The position numbers and the translations under genes were made by a program. A stretch of DNA of 64,000 nucleotides from QFOX01 sp033763655. Its GTDB lineage: Bacteria > Pseudomonadota > Alphaproteobacteria > Rickettsiales > UBA3002. This document shows positions 22,262-31,361 of this stretch, piece after piece. Each line of letters starts with the position of its first letter. Positions within the stretch are counted from its first letter, which is position 1. Where the stretch lies: contig JANRKD010000027.1 of assembly GCA_033763655.1 (NCBI GenBank), positions 1 to 64,000 on the forward strand. The letters are read 5' to 3'. Below the pieces are notes generated by a model. It saw only the letters and a program-made list of their open reading frames with translations. It searched no databases and had not been told where the DNA came from.

Positions 22262-24082
22262 ATGGCTGCTGGAAACATTACCGTCGATTATAGCCGCGAT
22301 AAATACCTGACCGATTTTGGCCGGGCAACGCTTGATGACCGCTACCTGCTGCCCGGCGAGAAATATCAGGATTTGTTTGCGCGGGTTGCCGGGTTCTATG
22401 CCGACGACGACGCCCACGCCGCCCGGATTTACGATTACATCAGCCGCATGTGGTTCATGCCCGCCACCCCCATCCTCAGCAATGGGGGCACCACCACCAG
22501 CGAAAACAAAGCGCGCGGCCTGCCGATTTCGTGCTTTCTCAATGAAACCGAGGATTCGCTGCAGGGCATTGTCGATTTGTGGAACGAGAATGTCTGGCTG
22601 GCCTCGCGCGGGGGCGGAATCGGCTCCTACTGGGGCAATTTGCGGGCGCTGGGCGAAAAAGTCGGCCGCAATGGCAAAACCTCGGGCGTGGTGCCGTTCG
22701 TGCGGGTGCAGGACTCGCTGACGCTGGCGATTTCGCAAGGGTCGCTGCGCCGGGGTTCGAGCGCGGTCTATCTCGATATTTCACATCCCGAGATTGAAGA
22801 ATTTATCGACATTCGCCGCCCGACCGGGGGCGACCCCAACCGTAAGGCGCTCAACCTGCACCACGGCATCGCCATTACCGACGCGTTCATGGAAGCGGTG
22901 GAGAAGGATGAGAAGTGGGACTTGCTCAGCCCCAAAGACAAGCACGTGGTCGAGACCGTCAAGGCCCGCGATTTATGGGCGAAGCTGCTCACCACCCGGA
23001 TTGAAACGGGCGAGCCGTACATCATTTTTATCGACACGGTGAACCGCGCCATCCCGCAGCACCATAAAGAGGCGGGGCTGTTCGTGAAAATGAGCAATCT
23101 GTGCAGCGAAATCACCCTGCCGACCGGGTTTGACCAGCATGGCAAAAGCCGCACCGCCGTGTGCTGCTTAAGCTCGCTCAATGTGGAGTATTTCGACGAG
23201 TGGAAAGCGCACCCGACCTTCGTCGAGGACGTGATGCGTTTTCTTGATAATGTGCTACAGGATTTCATCGACACCGCGCCTGAATCCATGGCTCGCGCCA
23301 AATATTCGGCAATGCGCGAGCGTTCGATCGGCCTTGGGGTGATGGGGTTTCACTCCTACCTGCAAAGCAAAATGATTCCGTTTGAATCGGTGATGGCGAA
23401 GGTGTGGAACAAAAAAATGTTCGAGCATGTACGCAAAGCTGCCGATGCGGCGTCGCTGAAGCTGGGTGAGGAGCGCGGGCCGTGTCCGGACGCGGCCGAA
23501 TTCGGCAGCAAGGAGCGGTTCAGCAACAAAATGGCCATTGCGCCGACCGCGAGCATTTCGATCATCTGCGGCAATGCGAGCCCCGGCATTGAGCCATATG
23601 CCGCCAATGCCTTCACGCAGAAAACCCTCTCGGGCAGCTTTCAGGTGCGCAATAAATACCTGAAGGCACTGCTGGCGGAAAAAGGCCGCGATACGGATGA
23701 CATCTGGTCGCAGATTACGACGCAGGAAGGCTCGGTGCAGCAGATGGATTTCCTCGACGACAACGAGAAGCTGGTGTTCAAAACCGCCTACGAAATGGAT
23801 CAGCGCTGGGTGGTCGAGCATTCCGCCGACCGCGCGCCGTTTGTCTGTCAGGCGCAATCGACCAACCTGTTCCTGCCCGCCAATATCCATAAACGTGATT
23901 TGCATATGCTGCATTTCATGGCCTGGAAAAAAGGTGTGAAGTCGCTGTATTACTGCCGTTCGGCGAGCCTGCAGCGCTCGGATAAAGTGTCGAGCAAAAG
24001 CCAGACGCCGGAAATCCAGCTCGAAATGTCGCTGAAAACCAAGCAGGCCTCAACTTACGAGGAATGCCTCGCATGCCAGTGA
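22262..24082 (+). CDS. nrdA: Ribonucleoside-diphosphate reductase alpha subunit (class I), no ATP-cone
   Basis: The 606-residue catalytic subunit reduces ribonucleotides to deoxyribonucleotides. Redox cysteines are C91 (LPISCFLNE) and C301 (AVCCLSSLN). The thiyl-radical site is NLC281SE with N279 and E283, and a C-terminal CLAC pair (602-605) relays electrons from thioredoxin. The sequence begins close to the catalytic barrel and lacks the usual N-terminal ATP-cone, so overall dATP inhibition at that site is not expected. AAGGGG precedes the ATG. A small exported-protein gene lies between it and nrdB. Confidence 0.95.
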   Translation: MAAGNITVDYSRDKYLTDFGRATLDDRYLLPGEKYQDLFARVAGFYADDDAHAARIYDYISRMWFMPATPILSNGGTTTSENKARGLPISCFLNETEDSLQGIVDLWNENVWLASRGGGIGSYWGNLRALGEKVGRNGKTSGVVPFVRVQDSLTLAISQGSLRRGSSAVYLDISHPEIEEFIDIRRPTGGDPNRKALNLHHGIAITDAFMEAVEKDEKWDLLSPKDKHVVETVKARDLWAKLLTTRIETGEPYIIFIDTVNRAIPQHHKEAGLFVKMSNLCSEITLPTGFDQHGKSRTAVCCLSSLNVEYFDEWKAHPTFVEDVMRFLDNVLQDFIDTAPESMARAKYSAMRERSIGLGVMGFHSYLQSKMIPFESVMAKVWNKKMFEHVRKAADAASLKLGEERGPCPDAAEFGSKERFSNKMAIAPTASISIICGNASPGIEPYAANAFTQKTLSGSFQVRNKYLKALLAEKGRDTDDIWSQITTQEGSVQQMDFLDDNEKLVFKTAYEMDQRWVVEHSADRAPFVCQAQSTNLFLPANIHKRDLHMLHFMAWKKGVKSLYYCRSASLQRSDKVSSKSQTPEIQLEMSLKTKQASTYEECLACQ

Positions 24083-24558
24083 CAGGCCTGACATTAGCCG
24101 CGTTCGCGTTGCTGCTGCTGGGCGCGCCGGGGGTGGTGCAGGCGCGTGCGCGAGTGATCATCCGCCATGCCAGCCAGTTGCAGGACGAAGCGGGGGTGGT
24201 GCGGGCCAGCCAGCCTTATCTGGCGCTGGTGCGCGCGCATGTGCTGTACGAGGAATGCGGTGAGGCGCTGGGCATCAGCGCGGCAAAGAGGCAGTATCTC
24301 CTTGCGCAGTTTGTGCCGGCGGCCAACGCCTATCAGGCGGCGTATCAGGAAGCTTTTGAGGCCCATGTCGGCGTGCCGCCGACGCAGGAGATGGTCGATG
24401 ATATTGCCGCGTTTATCACCCGCCAGCAGCAGATGGCGGTGGATCGTATGGCCGGGATATTGCGCGACAAAGGCTGCTTCCAGGGCAAGGCGCTGAAACT
24501 GCAGCGTTACGTTGACGCACTCTACCAGCGCGACACGGCGCCGATACCGACACCTTAA
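24073..24558 (+). CDS. Exported hypothetical protein between nrdA and nrdB
   Basis: The 161-residue product starts inside the end of nrdA (overlap of 10 bases in another frame). It has a signal peptide (hydrophobic residues about 5-24, cleavage near VQARA). The mature part is helical with two Cys (LYEECGEALG and LRDKGCFQGK) that could form a disulfide. I do not recognise a domain. Its place inside a nucleotide-reduction operon is strange for a periplasmic protein. An alternative ATG is 9 bases upstream. Confidence 0.65.
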   Translation: MPVTGLTLAAFALLLLGAPGVVQARARVIIRHASQLQDEAGVVRASQPYLALVRAHVLYEECGEALGISAAKRQYLLAQFVPAANAYQAAYQEAFEAHVGVPPTQEMVDDIAAFITRQQQMAVDRMAGILRDKGCFQGKALKLQRYVDALYQRDTAPIPTP

Positions 24559-24600
24559 GCCAATCAAGCAAAAACATCCTTCAAAAACCGGGAGCCTGCC

Positions 24601-25587
24601 ATGAGCCTACTTGACGCCAAACCCATCTACAAACCCTTTGCTTACCCCTGGGCCTATGACGCCTGGCTGATGCAGCAACGCATCCACTGGCTGCCCGAGG
24701 AAGTGCCGCTCGCCGACGATGTGCGCGACTGGAAAAAGAACCTCGAACCTGCGGAGAAGAACCTGCTGGCGCAGATTTTCCGCTTCTTCACGCAGGCGGA
24801 TATCGAGGTCAATAACTGCTACATGAAGCACTACACGCAGGTATTCCGGCCGACCGAAGTGCAGATGATGCTCTCCGCTTTTTCGAACATGGAAACCATC
24901 CATATTGCTGCCTACAGCCATTTGCTCGACACGATCGGCATGCCCGAGAGCGAATATACCGCCTTCATGAAATACAAGGAAATGAAGGATAAATACGACT
25001 ACATGCAGCAGTTCGGCGTCAGCACCAAGGAAGACATCGCCACCACGCTCGCCGTGTTTGGCGCCTTCACCGAAGGGCTGCAACTGTTCGCCTCGTTTGC
25101 GATTCTGCTCAACTTCCCGCGCTGGGGCAAAATGAAGGGTATGGGCCAGATCGTGACCTGGAGCGCGCGCGACGAAACGCTGCATTGCCAGTCGATTATC
25201 CGCCTGTTTAAAACCTTCTGCGACGAAAACCCCGAAGTCTGGACGGACGAGCTGCGCTCGCGCCTGTATGTCGCCTGCAACACGATTGTGACGCACGAGG
25301 ATGCGTTCATCGACCTTGCGTTTGGCGTGGGCGAAGTGCAGGGCCTGACCCCCAACGAGGTAAAAAGCTACATCCGCTATATCGCCGACCGCCGTCTTAG
25401 CCAGCTTGGCCTGCAACCGATGTATCAGATCGAGAAGAACCCGCTGCCCTGGCTCGACGATTTATTGAATGGGGTCGAGCACACCAACTTCTTTGAAAAC
25501 CGCGTGACGGAATATGCCAAAGCGGCCACGCAAGGCACGTGGGACGACGCGTTTGTCATCCACGAAACAACGCCCGACGCTGCTTAG
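24601..25587 (+). CDS. nrdB: Ribonucleoside-diphosphate reductase beta subunit
   Basis: The 328-residue R2 protein holds the metal centre and tyrosyl radical used by NrdA. Ligands and radical site are visible: D67 (TQADIEV), E98 and H101 with Tyr105 in METIHIAAYSHLL, a Glu in FTEGLQLF, and SARDETLHCQ with E and H. So the radical Tyr is present, as in classical class Ia/Ic-type proteins with Tyr. GGGAG precedes the start. Co-transcription with nrdA through the intervening small gene is likely. Confidence 0.95.
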   Translation: MSLLDAKPIYKPFAYPWAYDAWLMQQRIHWLPEEVPLADDVRDWKKNLEPAEKNLLAQIFRFFTQADIEVNNCYMKHYTQVFRPTEVQMMLSAFSNMETIHIAAYSHLLDTIGMPESEYTAFMKYKEMKDKYDYMQQFGVSTKEDIATTLAVFGAFTEGLQLFASFAILLNFPRWGKMKGMGQIVTWSARDETLHCQSIIRLFKTFCDENPEVWTDELRSRLYVACNTIVTHEDAFIDLAFGVGEVQGLTPNEVKSYIRYIADRRLSQLGLQPMYQIEKNPLPWLDDLLNGVEHTNFFENRVTEYAKAATQGTWDDAFVIHETTPDAA

Positions 25588-25595
25588 CGCCGCGC

Positions 25596-25778
25596 TTAAT
25601 GCCGGGTTGCCGGCATTGTTGTCGCTTCATCCTCCGGCCCGAACTTATAGACGGGCAACTGGCGCGGCAACGGCTCGTGGAACAGTTCGCCCTGCGGGCG
25701 TACATGCTGCGGCAGCAGGGGAGTCGTGGCGTGGATACGGTTGGCTTGGGTAGCGTGTTGCGGGCTGTGCGGGTTCAT
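25596..25778 (-). CDS. Possible small protein, convergent with nrdB
   Basis: A 60-residue frame (start MNPHSPQHATQANRIH, end EDEATTMPATRH) runs leftward in the gap after nrdB, with AAAGG before the ATG. It is Pro/His/Gln-rich with LPVYKFGPEDE near the end and no known domain. The rest of the 314-base gap between nrdB and the methyltransferase gene shows nothing else. It could be chance in GC-rich DNA. Confidence 0.35.
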   Translation of the reverse strand: MNPHSPQHATQANRIHATTPLLPQHVRPQGELFHEPLPRQLPVYKFGPEDEATTMPATRH

Positions 25779-25901
25779 AGTATTTGCCTTTCTCGAGGAA
25801 TCAGCGTTGACTATCTCCCCGCTAAGGACGCAGGCGGGGATATGCTCAGTATGTTCGCCGAAGCTTAACAAAACGTTACCTATCCACAGGCGAGTGGTCG
25901 C

Positions 25902-26489
25902 ATGCCAGAAAGCGCTTCCGATAATTTGCTAATTGCCGCCGGGGCGGATGCTTTCGGCGATGGTGCGCACCCCAGCACGCGCGGCGTGCTCGAAGCGCTG
26001 GCGATGATCGATCCATCCGTGTTCCGTCCGCGCATTGCCTGCGATATCGGCGCCGGTTCGGGCATCCTCAGCCTCGCGCTGGTACGCAAATTCGCCTGCT
26101 CCGTCGTTGCGGCGGACATTGCCCGCAGTGCGGTTGCCGCCATCCGTGCCAATGCGGCGCGCAACGCGATTGCCTGCCTGCCCCTTCCCCCGGGCGGGGA
26201 GGCGGCGGCAGGCGGTATTCTTCCCCTCCATGCCGATGGCTTCACCCACCCCGAGCTCGCCGCCCACGCGCCCTATGACCTCATTGTGATGAATATCCTG
26301 CCCGTGCCGCTGCGGCAGCTGGCGGGTGATGCCCATGCCCATCTGGCTCGGGGCGGGGTGCTGATTCTGGCGGGGATTCAAGAGGCGAATGAAGCTATGA
26401 TTATTGATTCATATCAATCGTTTGAATTAGAGTTAACCGCCCGGTTATGCCTCGATGGCTGGGTGACACTGGTCTGGCAGAAGCCTTGA
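25902..26489 (+). CDS. PrmA-like SAM-dependent methyltransferase, short form
   Basis: The 195-residue protein has the start signature of the ribosomal protein L11 methyltransferase catalytic domain, AFGDGAHPSTRGVLEAL, then the SAM site CDIGAGSGILSLALV, DLIVMNILPVPLRQLA and GGVLILAGIQ. The separate L11-recognition domain at the N-terminus of full PrmA is missing, so the protein may be a stand-alone relative with another substrate. NILP, in place of the NPP-type motif of DNA/protein N-methylases, fits PrmA. It stands alone and two strong hairpins follow it. Confidence 0.8.
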   Translation: MPESASDNLLIAAGADAFGDGAHPSTRGVLEALAMIDPSVFRPRIACDIGAGSGILSLALVRKFACSVVAADIARSAVAAIRANAARNAIACLPLPPGGEAAAGGILPLHADGFTHPELAAHAPYDLIVMNILPVPLRQLAGDAHAHLARGGVLILAGIQEANEAMIIDSYQSFELELTARLCLDGWVTLVWQKP

Positions 26490-26519
26490 TTTTTCAGAGA
26501 CTCCCGCATGTCCGTCTAA

Positions 26520-26611
26520 GCCGCTCTGGCTGTTGGACGCAGCCAACAGCCAGAGCGGCAAGACTCCCATGATGCACCAGCACATTCGAGCCACCGGCTC
26601 GAATGTGCTGG
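26520..26611. repeat. Two tandem perfect hairpins after the methyltransferase gene
   Basis: Arms 26520-26536 and 26543-26559 form a perfect 17-bp inverted repeat with a 6-base loop. Arms 26577-26592 and 26596-26611 form a perfect 16-bp inverted repeat with a 3-base loop. No T-run follows. They sit between two rightward genes and could insulate transcripts, as tandem terminators without U-tails or as mRNA 3'-end structures. The design resembles the pair at 5893-5970. Confidence 0.85.
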
Positions 26612-26682
26612 CGCATCTTCACAGAATCTTCACATAACTTTCGTCCCAGGGCGTTAGAATGGCAAGGTGGAGAACTAAGATT

Positions 26683-27231
26683 ATGGTGAAACTGAACCTT
26701 ACCGAAACGTTGGATACCGGTGCTGCCGAGGCCTACAAGGCGCGCGCCACCCGCGCCAAGTTCAAGCAGCAAGTGTCCTATGGCATCGGCGCGGCGATGG
26801 TGTTCGGTCTAGTGACGGCCTTGGCGGGCGGCCTGAGGGAAATGGCGTTTGGTGAGGCAGTGGGCGCGGCGGCGACGACAGCAGCGGGAGCAGCAGCATC
26901 CAGTACGCTCCTGCCGATTCTTGGATTGGTCGCACTGGGCGCATTAGGGGTCGGCCTGCTTTACCTGAGCGCGCAATATCTTTCGGAAAATACCCTGCTC
27001 GACCAGGCGCTGCAGGCTCGCCAGATTGGCGTGGCGACGCGCGGCCATGCCCCGAAAATTGAGCCGGAGGTGGAAGCAAAACCGACCTTATTTCCCGCCG
27101 CCGGGGCGTTGGCCGCCGCCCCCTCCGCGATGGAGCAGGAAAACGCCCCGCTCCCGCGCGTGCTGGCCGATACGGTAGCCATGCAGGGCATGACGCAGGA
27201 AAACGCCGCCCCCACACAGGTTAGAACATAA
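26683..27231 (+). CDS. Membrane protein, partner of the downstream HExxH protein
   Basis: The 182-residue protein has a short basic N-terminus, two hydrophobic segments (about residues 28-55 and 70-103, the second Ala/Gly/Leu-rich) and a C-terminal Ala/Pro/Glu tail probably in the cytoplasm (PEVEAKPTLFPAAGALAAAP). I know no family for it. Its stop overlaps the next start (TAATG), so the two products are made together. An ATG 24 bases earlier (26659) is a possible start. It may anchor or export the metalloprotease-like partner. Confidence 0.7.
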   Translation: MVKLNLTETLDTGAAEAYKARATRAKFKQQVSYGIGAAMVFGLVTALAGGLREMAFGEAVGAAATTAAGAAASSTLLPILGLVALGALGVGLLYLSAQYLSENTLLDQALQARQIGVATRGHAPKIEPEVEAKPTLFPAAGALAAAPSAMEQENAPLPRVLADTVAMQGMTQENAAPTQVRT

Positions 27232-29228
27232 TGGCAGCTTCGGTCGAACAGGCAGCGCAGGAAGTATCGGCCAGCCAGCAGGCGGCGTCGCCTGCACTTG
27301 CTGCCGCCCCGACGATTCAGCCTGTAACTGCCCCCGCCGCCGCGCACACGCCCAACGGCCTCGATCCGATGGATTTCGTCCGCGCCAACCGCATCCATGT
27401 AAAGGACGGGTCGCTGTTCATGGATCCGTATCTGGTGATCCATCCGCGCGAACTGACGGCTGAAAACGAAACAAAACTGCGCGAGAAACTGCGCCTGACC
27501 TATTCGATTAACAACCCTTCGTTCTATGAATCCGCCGACCGGCTGGCGATTGCCCTCAATTTGGCGCAATTGGTGCCGGTCTCGTTGCAGGCACGGCACA
27601 GCAAGCTGCTGGATGGAATCAAAAAGTACAATGCGCAGGTGGCCTCGGGCGTCGATGCCGACCTTGCGAAACTGCAGCACGACAAGGAACACCCCTTCGC
27701 CTCCATCGCCCGTGACACGCGCGAAAAACCCGAGCGCGACCCGGTGGGCATCGAGACCCTCGAAAATGGTGTGGCGATTTACCTGCTGTTGCGCCAGAAA
27801 CTAACCTCGCAGGGTTACCTTAACCCGCTCAGCAGTTATGTCGCCCAGATGCAGACGCCCGATCAGGTGCTCGGCGAGCTGGCCGGGCGCATCGGCGTCA
27901 GCCCGTTGCAGATGCGCACGGCGGCGCTTCACGGCGGGCTGGAGGGCGTTGGCCGGTTGCTCGGCCTCGACCCGTCCTATGTGGCGGATGTCAAGCAGTT
28001 CAGCGCCCATGCGGCGACACAGGATTTCAGCCTCAACCTGATTGAGCACTGGCATCTCGGACGCCAGTTGCTCGGCCATCAGGCGCCGCTTGCCCAGAAA
28101 ATCGAAACCGGGATGGCGGCGCGGATTGAAAAAACCCTCGCCGAGGCGCGCGCGCAGGTGCGCTACCGTTTCGAGGTGCCCGCGCCCGTCAAGGCCGAAG
28201 AAACGCGCATTGCCCAAGCACTGAACCTGGTTGACCCTATTCAGCGGCAGCTGATGTTCGATCTGGGCTACGAAATCGGCTTCACCCCCGAAAACACCGC
28301 CGATTCGATTGCCAAATACAGAGGTGTCTACGGCCTGCACCGCAAGGCTGCCAACGATCTGCGCGATTTTAACGGCACCTACCATATTTATTTTTCGGGA
28401 CGCGGCGACCTTAAAGGCTCGATGCGCACGCTGGTACATGAGGTGGCGCACAACCTCTGGCCCGACCAGTTTTCGGCCGAAGACGTGCAGAAAATCGACA
28501 CGCTGGCGGCGCGCGATGCCGCGCATTTTTCGGCATGGCAGGGGGTGCTCGGCCAGCCGGATTATTTTGCCACGTTCGAGAAATTCTTTAACGCCTACCG
28601 GGCCGGCGACGATGCCGAAAAAGCCGCCGTCCTCGCCGCCGCCAACGACTGGCTGGCACCGCAGGGGCTGCGGGTGGACGCGCTGTTCCCCTATATGCGC
28701 GACGCGCGGGACTTCCAGTTCATGGTGCAGCATGCGTATGACACCCTCTCGGTCGAAGGTGCGCGCTATGCCAAAAGCGGCTATAACGGCACCAACGAGC
28801 GCTTCCGTGAGGTCATCTCGCGCTTTGCCGAGCTGAAGCAGGTGGAATACCGTTCCGAGCCGCAATTGCTGCATTTCCTTGCGCCCGGCCTCGACGATAT
28901 CTGGGAGACGCAGTATCTCCCGCATCTTGCGCGCGTTCACCAGAAGCTGATTGCCAGCCGCGCGGCGGCGCATGTTCCTGCCCACCGCGACCTGCCCGGC
29001 GTCATCGCGTCCGAGGCGGCGATGGACGCGGCACAGCAGCCCAAAGTCGAGCAGCGCCCGACTGAGCCTGTGGGTGTTCCCGTCAAAGCGGCGGCGGATC
29101 GTATCGCCGACGGCCCCCCGCAGAACTCGGTGGATGCCACCAGTGCCGCGCTGATGGGCGGCGTGATGAACGATCGCGGCCTTGCGGCGGTGAATGCGCT
29201 TTCCGCCATGGGCATTACGGCGCGCTAG
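27231..29228 (+). CDS. Large uncharacterised protein with HExxH zincin motif
   Basis: The 665-residue protein has an Ala/Gln/Pro-rich N-terminus (about 1-45), a helical region, then a segment with TYHIYFSGRGDLKGSMRTLV directly before HEVAH (H403, E404, H407), the zinc-protease motif. A later TNERFREVISRF (E523, E527) could supply a third ligand, loosely like the NEAEF region of lethal-factor-type proteases. There is no signal peptide or membrane segment. The C-terminus is Ala/Gln/Pro-rich again. Coupled by TAATG to the membrane protein upstream. I cannot name a family; peptidase activity is inferred only from the motif. Confidence 0.7.
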   Translation: MAASVEQAAQEVSASQQAASPALAAAPTIQPVTAPAAAHTPNGLDPMDFVRANRIHVKDGSLFMDPYLVIHPRELTAENETKLREKLRLTYSINNPSFYESADRLAIALNLAQLVPVSLQARHSKLLDGIKKYNAQVASGVDADLAKLQHDKEHPFASIARDTREKPERDPVGIETLENGVAIYLLLRQKLTSQGYLNPLSSYVAQMQTPDQVLGELAGRIGVSPLQMRTAALHGGLEGVGRLLGLDPSYVADVKQFSAHAATQDFSLNLIEHWHLGRQLLGHQAPLAQKIETGMAARIEKTLAEARAQVRYRFEVPAPVKAEETRIAQALNLVDPIQRQLMFDLGYEIGFTPENTADSIAKYRGVYGLHRKAANDLRDFNGTYHIYFSGRGDLKGSMRTLVHEVAHNLWPDQFSAEDVQKIDTLAARDAAHFSAWQGVLGQPDYFATFEKFFNAYRAGDDAEKAAVLAAANDWLAPQGLRVDALFPYMRDARDFQFMVQHAYDTLSVEGARYAKSGYNGTNERFREVISRFAELKQVEYRSEPQLLHFLAPGLDDIWETQYLPHLARVHQKLIASRAAAHVPAHRDLPGVIASEAAMDAAQQPKVEQRPTEPVGVPVKAAADRIADGPPQNSVDATSAALMGGVMNDRGLAAVNALSAMGITAR

Positions 29229-31204
29229 ATTTTCATCGGCATGATAATCAGGTTCTGGCCTTTATTGTGCAGGCGTTTCTGCACCATGTAGGCGGTCTGG
29301 TTATGCAGCAGCGCCGTGACGAAGTTCTCTTTCTCGAAAATCAGCTTGGCGGCGAAAAAAACGGTATGCGGGAAATCCGCCGAGATGCGCTCGGTCAGGC
29401 GGCTGACGGTTTCGATGACATCCGTGCCGTAATCATGGTAGTAGGTGGCAGGCAGGCCGCGCGCCGTACAGAAATCGACATAATTTTTGAGCATGGTTTT
29501 GGTGTCGCGGCGCAGGGAATGCCAGCGGGTTTCGTCGGAAAACTCCTCGGTATCGATCTCGCCGACGCTGGCAAAGACGAAGTTTTTGAACACGCCCGGA
29601 AACAGCCGCTGCACCCACAGGAAGGTGTGCATACCCGGCGCCGCCGAGCCGCCGACGAGGAAAACAGCGGTGGCCTGACGCGGATCCATTTTCGGTTTTT
29701 CTTCGGGCACGGGCTTGCCCGCATGACCGAACATCGCGCCGCCCAGCTCGGCTTCGATAATTTTCAATCGTTTGCTGACCGAGTCGTAATGGCGGCGAAT
29801 GAGCAGGCCGATGACAATGACCATGCCGGTGACAATCACCGTTTTCCACGCGCCGGTGGTAAATTTTTCGACCAGCGTGACCATCAGGATGGTGGCGCAG
29901 ACCATCAGCGCCAGCGCGACGATGAACAGCTTGTGCCAGATGCGGGGATTTCTCCGCTCGCGCCAGCGGTAGCGGGTGATGCCCGCCAACGACAGCGTGA
30001 AGGTGAGAAAGACGTTGATGGAATACATCACCACCAGCAGATGCACGACGCCGCCGGTGGCGATCAGCGCCCCCACCGCCGAAAGCCCCATCAGCATGAC
30101 GCCGTTTTTGGTGACCAGCCGGTTGCTGAGCGAGGAGAACATATGCGGCATCCAGCGATCGACCGCCATCAGCGCCATCACGTTCGGCCCGGCGATGAAG
30201 CCGGTGTTGGCCGCGACAAACAGCAGGCCCGCCGCGAATATAAGGGCAATGCCCGTGAACTCCGCCGACACGTTAAGGCCGAAAATCTCCCAGTTGGCCG
30301 TCACCATTTTGAAGGCGGTGGCGTTGAGCGTTTCGCCATCGACCTTCTGCACGCCCCATAACAGGTAGAGGGTGATGATACCCGCCGCGACGAGGGCAAG
30401 GGAAAAGGCGACCGCCCACATGGTGGCCTTGCCGGTTTTGACCTTCGGCTCGGCCAGGTTATTCATCGAGTTGCTGACGGCCTCGAGCCCGGTATAGGTG
30501 CCGCCGCCCAGCGAGAATGCCTTGAAAAACAGGGCCAGCACGGCAAACCAGCCAATATCACCCGCCAGCGACGTGGTTTCGGCGACGGCGTTGGGCATCA
30601 GAGAGGTCAGCCCTTCCACATGCGCAAAGATGCCATAGAGGATGAGCAGGGTGTGGGTGGCGACAAACCCGAGGAACACCGGCAGCAGGAAGCGGATGGA
30701 TTCTTTCATCCCGCGCAGGTTCATATAGGTGAGGATGCCGGTGACCCCAATCGCCGTAATCAGTTTGCAGTCCTGCAGCCCGGCCGGCAGCATGGAAAAC
30801 AGGGCATCCACGCCGCTGGCAATCGAAATGGCGATGGTCAGCACATAGTCGATCAGCAGTGCACCGCCTGCCACCAGCCCGGTTTTGGGGCCAAGCAGGG
30901 TCGAGGCGACGCGGTAACCGCCGCCGCCGTTGGGGAACAGCTCGATCACCTGCGTGTAGGCGGCGGCAATCAGGAAGACGGTGAAGGCGGTGACAATCGC
31001 CAGGAAAATGGCCAGATGCGTGTGCCCGGCGAGGGCAAGGAAGGCTTCTTCCGGGCCGTAGTTGGCGGAAGATAAGCCGTCGGCGCCGATGCCGACCCAG
31101 GCAAAGAATGTAATCAGCGCCAGACGGTGGCGGGTGTCGGCGCGAAACGGGTCGAGCGGTTTGCCCATCAGGGCGTGCTTGATGGAAGCGGGGGTGATTG
31201 GCAT
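29225..31204 (-). CDS. APC-superfamily permease (KimA-like), with cytoplasmic C-terminal domain
   Basis: The 659-residue protein has about 12 membrane helices (residues ~25-480), then a soluble domain of about 150 residues. The first helix region (ITFFAWVGIGADGLSSANYG, then PEEAF) and FPNGGGGYRVAS resemble the KimA/YdaO branch of the amino acid-polyamine-cation superfamily, whose members import potassium under control of a cytoplasmic domain. Amino acid transport is the alternative. The start at 31204 follows AAAGG. Its stop shares CTAG with the convergent zincin-like gene, an overlap of 4 bases. Confidence 0.75.
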   Translation of the reverse strand: MPITPASIKHALMGKPLDPFRADTRHRLALITFFAWVGIGADGLSSANYGPEEAFLALAGHTHLAIFLAIVTAFTVFLIAAAYTQVIELFPNGGGGYRVASTLLGPKTGLVAGGALLIDYVLTIAISIASGVDALFSMLPAGLQDCKLITAIGVTGILTYMNLRGMKESIRFLLPVFLGFVATHTLLILYGIFAHVEGLTSLMPNAVAETTSLAGDIGWFAVLALFFKAFSLGGGTYTGLEAVSNSMNNLAEPKVKTGKATMWAVAFSLALVAAGIITLYLLWGVQKVDGETLNATAFKMVTANWEIFGLNVSAEFTGIALIFAAGLLFVAANTGFIAGPNVMALMAVDRWMPHMFSSLSNRLVTKNGVMLMGLSAVGALIATGGVVHLLVVMYSINVFLTFTLSLAGITRYRWRERRNPRIWHKLFIVALALMVCATILMVTLVEKFTTGAWKTVIVTGMVIVIGLLIRRHYDSVSKRLKIIEAELGGAMFGHAGKPVPEEKPKMDPRQATAVFLVGGSAAPGMHTFLWVQRLFPGVFKNFVFASVGEIDTEEFSDETRWHSLRRDTKTMLKNYVDFCTARGLPATYYHDYGTDVIETVSRLTERISADFPHTVFFAAKLIFEKENFVTALLHNQTAYMVQKRLHNKGQNLIIMPMKI

Positions 31205-31361
31205 AAGCAGCCTTTTTGTCAGAGGACGCGCCGTTTGGCAGTGTAAAACGACGCGCCTGCCGCGCTTTACGCCCGTTTTTTTGCGGTTGCAACATATTTG
31301 CCGCGTTTCAGGCCGCAATAATGCCGTTGCAGGGGGTCGCCGCAGGCGCTACTGCAACCGC

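Noticed and set aside
27801..28985. 394-codon frame antisense to the HExxH protein gene
   Set aside because: Shadow frame; the sense frame has coupled start and coherent protein features.
29267..30361. Long open frame (364 codons) antisense to the permease gene
   Set aside because: Very rich in Arg/His/Gln/Asp, with no domain; the opposite strand encodes a clear APC permease. Typical shadow in GC-rich DNA.
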